From: Pseudomonadota bacterium
GTDB taxonomy: Bacteria; Pseudomonadota; Gammaproteobacteria; Steroidobacterales; Steroidobacteraceae
Length of the DNA stretch: 64,000 bases
Direction of reading: 5' to 3'
Assembly: GCA_016713725.1 (NCBI GenBank)
Contig: JADJOO010000018.1
Span: forward strand, 1 to 64,000
The notes below the pieces were generated by a model. That model was given only the letters and a program-made list of their open reading frames with translations, made no database searches and was not told where the DNA came from. Shown here piece by piece: positions 60,386 to 64,000 of this stretch; the first letter of the stretch is position 1, and each line of letters starts with the position of its first letter. A program made the position numbers and the translations under genes.

Positions 60386-62383
60386 ATGACCTATTTCGTG
60401 ACCGGCGCGACCGGCTTCATCGGTCGATATCTCGTCCAATCACTGCTGCAGAAGGGCAAGGGCACGATCTACGTGCTGGTCCGCCCGCGGTCGATCGGCA
60501 AGCTCGACGAGCTGCGCGAGTTCTGGGGCGCGGACAGCCGCAAGCGCGTGGTTCCGATCAAGGGCGACCTCGGCCTGCCGAAGCTCGGCGTGGGCAAGGC
60601 CGACGCCACGAAGCTCAAGGGCAAGATCAAGCACTTCTATCACCTCGGCGCCGTGTACGACCTCGAAGCCAGCGCCGAGGCGATGGAGAAAGCGAACATC
60701 ACCGGCACCAAGGGTGCGCTGGAGTTCGCCGAGGCAGTCAACGCCGGCTGCTTTCACCTGGTGAGCTCGATCGCGGCCGCAGGCCTGTACCGCGGCACGT
60801 TCACCGAGGACATGTTCGAGGAAGCGGAAGAGCTCGATCATCCATATCACCGCACCAAGCACGACTCCGAGGCGATGGTGCGCGCGAACGGCCGCATCCC
60901 GTTCCGCGTGTACCGCCCGGGCGCGGTGCTCGGCCACTCGCAGACCGGCTTCATCGACAAGATCGACGGGCCGTACTATTTCTTCAAGGCGCTGCAGAAG
61001 CTGCGCGAGTCCTGGCCGCGCTGGATTCCGCTGGTCGGCATCGAAGGCGGCTACATCAACGTCGTGCCGGTCGACTTCGTGGTCGATGCGCTGGTGCACC
61101 TCTCGCACCAGCCGAAGCTCGACGGCCGCTGCTTCCACCTCACCGATCCCAAGGTCCGCCGCGTCGGCGAGATGCTGAACGTCTTCGCGCGTGCGGCGCA
61201 TGCGCCAGAAATGGCGTTCCGCCTCGACCCGAAAGTGTTCGCGATGATTCCCGAGCCGATGACGCAGTCGGTCGGGCGCAGCAAGCCGATCCAGAACGTG
61301 TTCAACCAGTTGCTGCGCGACCTGCAGGTGCCGCGCTCGGTGCTGCAGTTCATCAATTACCCGACCCGCTTCGAATCGACGGCGACGCAGAAGATCCTGG
61401 ACAAGGCCAAGATCCGGGTGCCGGCGCTCGAGGACTACGCCTGGCGCCTGTGGGACTACTGGGAACGTCATCTCGACCCCGATCTCTCGATCGACCGCAG
61501 CCTCAAGGGCGCCGTCAACGGCAAGGTCGTGATGATCACCGGCGGTTCGTCCGGCATCGGCGAGGCGGCGGCGATCCGCATCGCGGAGGCGGGCGGCAAG
61601 GTGATCGTCGTCGCGCGCGACGAGGAGAAACTCGCCGAAGTGCGCAAGAAGATCACGGACGCCGGCGGCTTCGTCAAGACCTACTCGTGCGACATCACGG
61701 AATACGCGGCGAACGACAAGCTGGCGAAGGACGTGCTGAAGGAATTCGGGCACGTCGACGTGCTGATCAACAACGCGGGCCGTTCGATCCGCCGCTCGCT
61801 GGCGTTGTCGTACGACCGCTTCCACGACTTCGAGCGCACGATGCAGCTGAACTACTTTGCGTGCGTGCGCCTGACGATGAACCTGTTGCCGTCGATGACG
61901 GCGCGCAAGGGCGGCCACGTCATCAACGTGTCGTCGATCGGCGTGCTGACGAACGCGCCGCGGTTTTCCGCGTACGTCGCCTCGAAGGCGGCGCTCGAGT
62001 CGTTCGCCCGCTGCGCAGCTTCCGAGTTCCACGACGAGAACGTGCACTTCACGATCATCAACATGCCGCTCGTGCGCACGCCGATGATCGCGCCGACGAA
62101 ACTGTACGAGGAAATGCCGACGATCATTTCGCCGGAAGAGGCGGCGGACATGATCGCGGATGCAATCATCCGCAAGCCGCAGCGCATCGCGACGCGCCTT
62201 GGCGTCATCTCCGAGATCATGCATCTCGTCATGCCGAAGATGTCCGAGGTCGTCATGAATTCGGCCTACCGCATGTTCCCGGATTCGGCGGCCGCGCTCG
62301 GCAAGCGCGAAGGCGAGGAACAGCGGCCGGCGACCCGCGAAGCGATGATCTTTGCGTCCCTCATGCGGGGCATTCACTGGTAA
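60386..62383 (+). CDS. Two-domain fatty acyl-CoA reductase (alcohol-forming, Maqu_2507 type)
   Basis: 665 residues, close to the about 660-residue Marinobacter enzyme that reduces acyl-CoA or acyl-ACP to the alcohol in two steps. First domain: extended SDR with GATGFIGRYL (7-16), HLVSSIAAAGLY and catalytic Y154/K158 (YHRTK). Second domain: classical SDR from about 378 with GGSSGIGEA (386-394), NNAGRSIRRSLALS and Y530/K534 (YVASK). The C-terminal ASLMRGIHW is also typical. NADPH is the expected cofactor. With the divergent WS/DGAT it makes a complete route from acyl-CoA to wax ester. Confidence 0.94.
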   Translation: MTYFVTGATGFIGRYLVQSLLQKGKGTIYVLVRPRSIGKLDELREFWGADSRKRVVPIKGDLGLPKLGVGKADATKLKGKIKHFYHLGAVYDLEASAEAMEKANITGTKGALEFAEAVNAGCFHLVSSIAAAGLYRGTFTEDMFEEAEELDHPYHRTKHDSEAMVRANGRIPFRVYRPGAVLGHSQTGFIDKIDGPYYFFKALQKLRESWPRWIPLVGIEGGYINVVPVDFVVDALVHLSHQPKLDGRCFHLTDPKVRRVGEMLNVFARAAHAPEMAFRLDPKVFAMIPEPMTQSVGRSKPIQNVFNQLLRDLQVPRSVLQFINYPTRFESTATQKILDKAKIRVPALEDYAWRLWDYWERHLDPDLSIDRSLKGAVNGKVVMITGGSSGIGEAAAIRIAEAGGKVIVVARDEEKLAEVRKKITDAGGFVKTYSCDITEYAANDKLAKDVLKEFGHVDVLINNAGRSIRRSLALSYDRFHDFERTMQLNYFACVRLTMNLLPSMTARKGGHVINVSSIGVLTNAPRFSAYVASKAALESFARCAASEFHDENVHFTIINMPLVRTPMIAPTKLYEEMPTIISPEEAADMIADAIIRKPQRIATRLGVISEIMHLVMPKMSEVVMNSAYRMFPDSAAALGKREGEEQRPATREAMIFASLMRGIHW

Positions 62384-62394
62384 AATGGCGTCGT

Positions 62395-62415
62395 GGCCGT
62401 GGCAATCCCACGGCC
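62395..62415 (+). terminator. Hairpin after the acyl-CoA reductase gene
   Basis: GGCCGTGG (62395-62402) pairs exactly with CCACGGCC (62408-62415) around CAATC, 11 bases after the stop. More GC-rich inverted sequence follows (CGGGC/GCCCG types to about 62455) but no T tract. The rest of the 62384-62652 spacer has no gene that I can support. Confidence 0.4.
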
Positions 62416-62652
62416 GTGCCCGTGGCCGGGCAACCCCGGCCCGAGGCTTGCCGAGGCCGCGCCGCCCGGATGGGTGCTGCGGACCTGTGACACAGCGCGT
62501 CAAATGGCCGCATCGGATAGCCATTCCCGTGCGAATTCAGTCCTAATGGAGCTTCCGCACGGCGCTGGCCGGGGTCAAGCTGACGTGCCATCGACTCCGC
62601 GGCGCGAGGATGCGCCGCCCGTTGCGAGCGAAAGGAACCCAGGGAAGACGCC

Positions 62653-62889
62653 ATGAAAATCGCTTTGATCGCCTTGCTACTGCTCGCTGTGCTGGGTTTT
62701 GTCGCCTTGTCTCGCCGGCGTGCGGCCGTGCGCGAGGCCGAGGCAGTCGCGCAGGCCCGTGCCCGGTCGGTACGCAACAGGGCCCGGGTGCCGACCGTGT
62801 CCAGCAACGTCCTGGGCGTGACAGCCTCGCAGACAATCGACCCCCTGCGCTCCGGCTCGCGCGACGACGAGTACGTCGACGACCGCTGA
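62653..62889 (+). CDS. Small single-pass membrane protein, unknown
   Basis: 78 residues: one N-terminal membrane helix (MKIALIALLLLAVLGFVAL) followed by an Arg/Ala-rich helix (RRRAAVREAEAVAQARARSV) and an acidic end (SRDDEYVDDR). AGGGA at 62640-62644 gives a reasonable ribosome binding site. I recognise no family. It could be a membrane-anchored adaptor. It runs convergent to the GFA-family gene 12 bases away. Confidence 0.55.
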   Translation: MKIALIALLLLAVLGFVALSRRRAAVREAEAVAQARARSVRNRARVPTVSSNVLGVTASQTIDPLRSGSRDDEYVDDR

Positions 62890-62901
62890 GCCGTGCCCGC
62901 G

Positions 62902-63309
62902 TCACTCTGACGACAGGTGGCGCAGAACTCCTGCAGAATTTTCCCAGTTACGGCCGTCGAAGGGTTCGACCGCCAGGGCCGCAATCGTGCCGGTCTCGAG
63001 GCAGCGCGCGTTGACGCTGAATCCGTCGGGGTTCGAGCGCGGCACGTAAAATGACTTGACCCCGCACCGGCGACAGAAAAGATGGCGCGCCACCCCGGTA
63101 TTGAACGCGTACTCGGTGAGCACATCGGCGCCGGCCAGCAGGCGAAAGCGGGAACCCGGCACGATGAGGTGCTGGAATCCCGACATCGCGCAGATCGAGC
63201 AGTTGCAGTCGTGCACGAGCAGGCGGGCGGGAGCGTCGACTTCAAAGCGCACGGCCCCGCAATGGCAGCCGCCGCGGTGGGTGACGAGTTCGGGGCTCGC
63301 AGAGTTCAT
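62902..63309 (-). CDS. GFA/CENP-V-family zinc protein
   Basis: 135 residues. The family's cysteines are in place: GGCHCGAVRFEV, HDCNCSICAMSG and FCRRCGVKSFY, with two expected zinc sites. Members include glutathione-dependent formaldehyde-activating enzyme (Gfa), but most, including this one without formaldehyde genes nearby, have no proven reaction. No signal peptide. It reads away from the broken regulator gene to its right. Confidence 0.88.
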   Translation of the reverse strand: MNSASPELVTHRGGCHCGAVRFEVDAPARLLVHDCNCSICAMSGFQHLIVPGSRFRLLAGADVLTEYAFNTGVARHLFCRRCGVKSFYVPRSNPDGFSVNARCLETGTIAALAVEPFDGRNWENSAGVLRHLSSE

Positions 63310-63584
63310 GCCGCAACCTTACACCCCGGCTCCGGCGCGCAGGGTTACGGGCGAACTCGTCCCCGCTGCGGAGGCGACCGGATTCGCCGTTTTCAATAGC
63401 GTTGATTACCGATCAGCTATTTCCAGATCATCACCTATTTGGGTGATTCTTGGCGGGGGAGGGTCGGCCAGGCGGCTTGCTGCCAACGCCACAACCTCAT
63501 CATGGCGAAACGAAGTGGTAGCATCCAGCCGGCGCGCGTCGACTGCAGCGCAAGGCAGTCGGTCTGGGGTCGCGCGGTGGGAAG

Positions 63585-64000
63585 GTGCCGCGTGCCTCCC
63601 GTCCTGCGGTGACGGGTTTTGTCGGCGATCCTCGACTGCGCGGCGTCGTTCTGCAACGTCAAGGCAGGGTTCGATCGGGGGCGGGCGTGCCGTGGACGGT
63701 ACGGCATGGAAGCGGCGCGTTGGATGGCGAGATCGACAGGCGATTCGACCGTTTGCTCAAGGCCAATGGCGATGCCCGCGTCGTCGCCGCGAAGATCGAG
63801 CGACCCGGGGCCGTCTCTTGCCGTGTGCTCGTCGCCGGTGACGTGGAGCATGACGGGGTTTCCTGATCTAGCGCCGGCCGAGCGGCGCGACATCCGTCGA
63901 AGTGCTGCTGGAGATCTACGGTCTGGAGGGGATGTCGGCGGGGCCTGTCGGCGGGAGCGGCCCGGCTCGGGCTCTCGCTCAACACCGTCCGCACGCACCT
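63585..64000 (+). pseudogene. LuxR-type regulator fragment, frame-broken and cut by the window edge
   Basis: The last bases read AARLGLSLNTVRTH, a LuxR-type helix-turn-helix, in one frame. VEVLLEIYGL, which usually precedes it by about 20 residues, is in a second frame, and a plausible sensor-domain segment (DRLLKANGDARVVAAKIERPGAVSCRVLVAGD) ends at a TGA in a third. At least two or three indels would be needed to join them. It is either a decayed gene or a badly read stretch. The 63310-63584 spacer holds one inverted repeat, ATCACC/GGTGAT (63430-63447), and no gene that I can support. Confidence 0.4.

Noticed and set aside
60440..62524. A 694-codon open frame antisense to the fatty acyl-CoA reductase
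   Set aside because: Low-complexity Arg/Asp/His-rich product; the sense gene is unmistakable.
1..64000. tRNA, rRNA or prophage genes
   Set aside because: Looked for cloverleaf-like stems with CCA ends, rRNA-like conserved stretches and phage structural or integrase proteins; saw none.

Overview
The window is high-GC, densely coded bacterial chromosome. The conserved genes (hemW, rpmE, gltA, mrcA next to pilMNOPQ, aroK-aroB, pyrF-hemE, ppa, kdpFABCDE, tesA/ybbA/ybbP, fadD) have the content and order of a gammaproteobacterium. The type IV pilus operon divergent from a PBP1A gene, a TonB-dependent receptor with an EEIIVTAQKR start, and a wax-ester locus like that of Marinobacter point towards the Nevskiales/Steroidobacterales/Xanthomonadales side of the class. 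This placement is inference from gene content.

Layout. 1-5994: end of hemW, a DnaA-box-rich spacer, rpmE, an M48 lipoprotein protease, gltA with a structured leader, then a host-attachment-family protein and a nucleotidyltransferase-like gene set among three copies of a palindromic repeat. 6090-19571: mrcA (-), then on the + strand pilMNOPQ, aroK, aroB, dgt, pyrF, hemE and ppa, many joined by ATGA-type overlaps. A G-tract inverted repeat separates hemE from ppa. 19632-40421: an accessory block with its own TetR regulator. It holds a P450, amino-acid permease, acyl-CoA synthetase, TonB receptor, two serine hydrolases of the beta-lactamase fold, a CocE/alpha-amino-acid-ester-hydrolase-like enzyme, a C45 acyltransferase, dipeptide epimerase, DUF819 permease, enoyl-CoA hydratase, SDR and a BKACE enzyme. 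Two near-identical operators, TTGACGTCAACGTCAA and TTGACGTCAATGTCAA, sit in the two divergent promoters of this block. I read it as one regulated uptake and breakdown pathway for an acylated, amide- or ester-linked amino-acid compound. 40464-48550: kdpFABCDE, preceded by a second kdpF-sized membrane peptide. 48560-56979: yaeQ, a Phd/VapC-type toxin-antitoxin pair, fadD, tesA/ybbA/ybbP and two conserved unknown genes. 56984-62383: patatin, phasin, wax ester synthase/DGAT and a two-domain fatty acyl-CoA reductase, a storage-lipid locus. 62384-64000: a small membrane protein, a GFA-family protein and a broken LuxR-type gene cut by the window edge.

At least eight genes (aroK, the gene at 21429-21721, P450, kdpA, kdpB, fadD, tesA, the gene at 55569-56221) are interrupted by a 1-2 base indel although both halves are intact. 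The epimerase carries a compensating pair. Some are housekeeping genes, so I favour base errors in the assembly over real decay, and I annotate these genes end to end.

I saw no tRNA, rRNA, CRISPR array, prophage or transposase gene.
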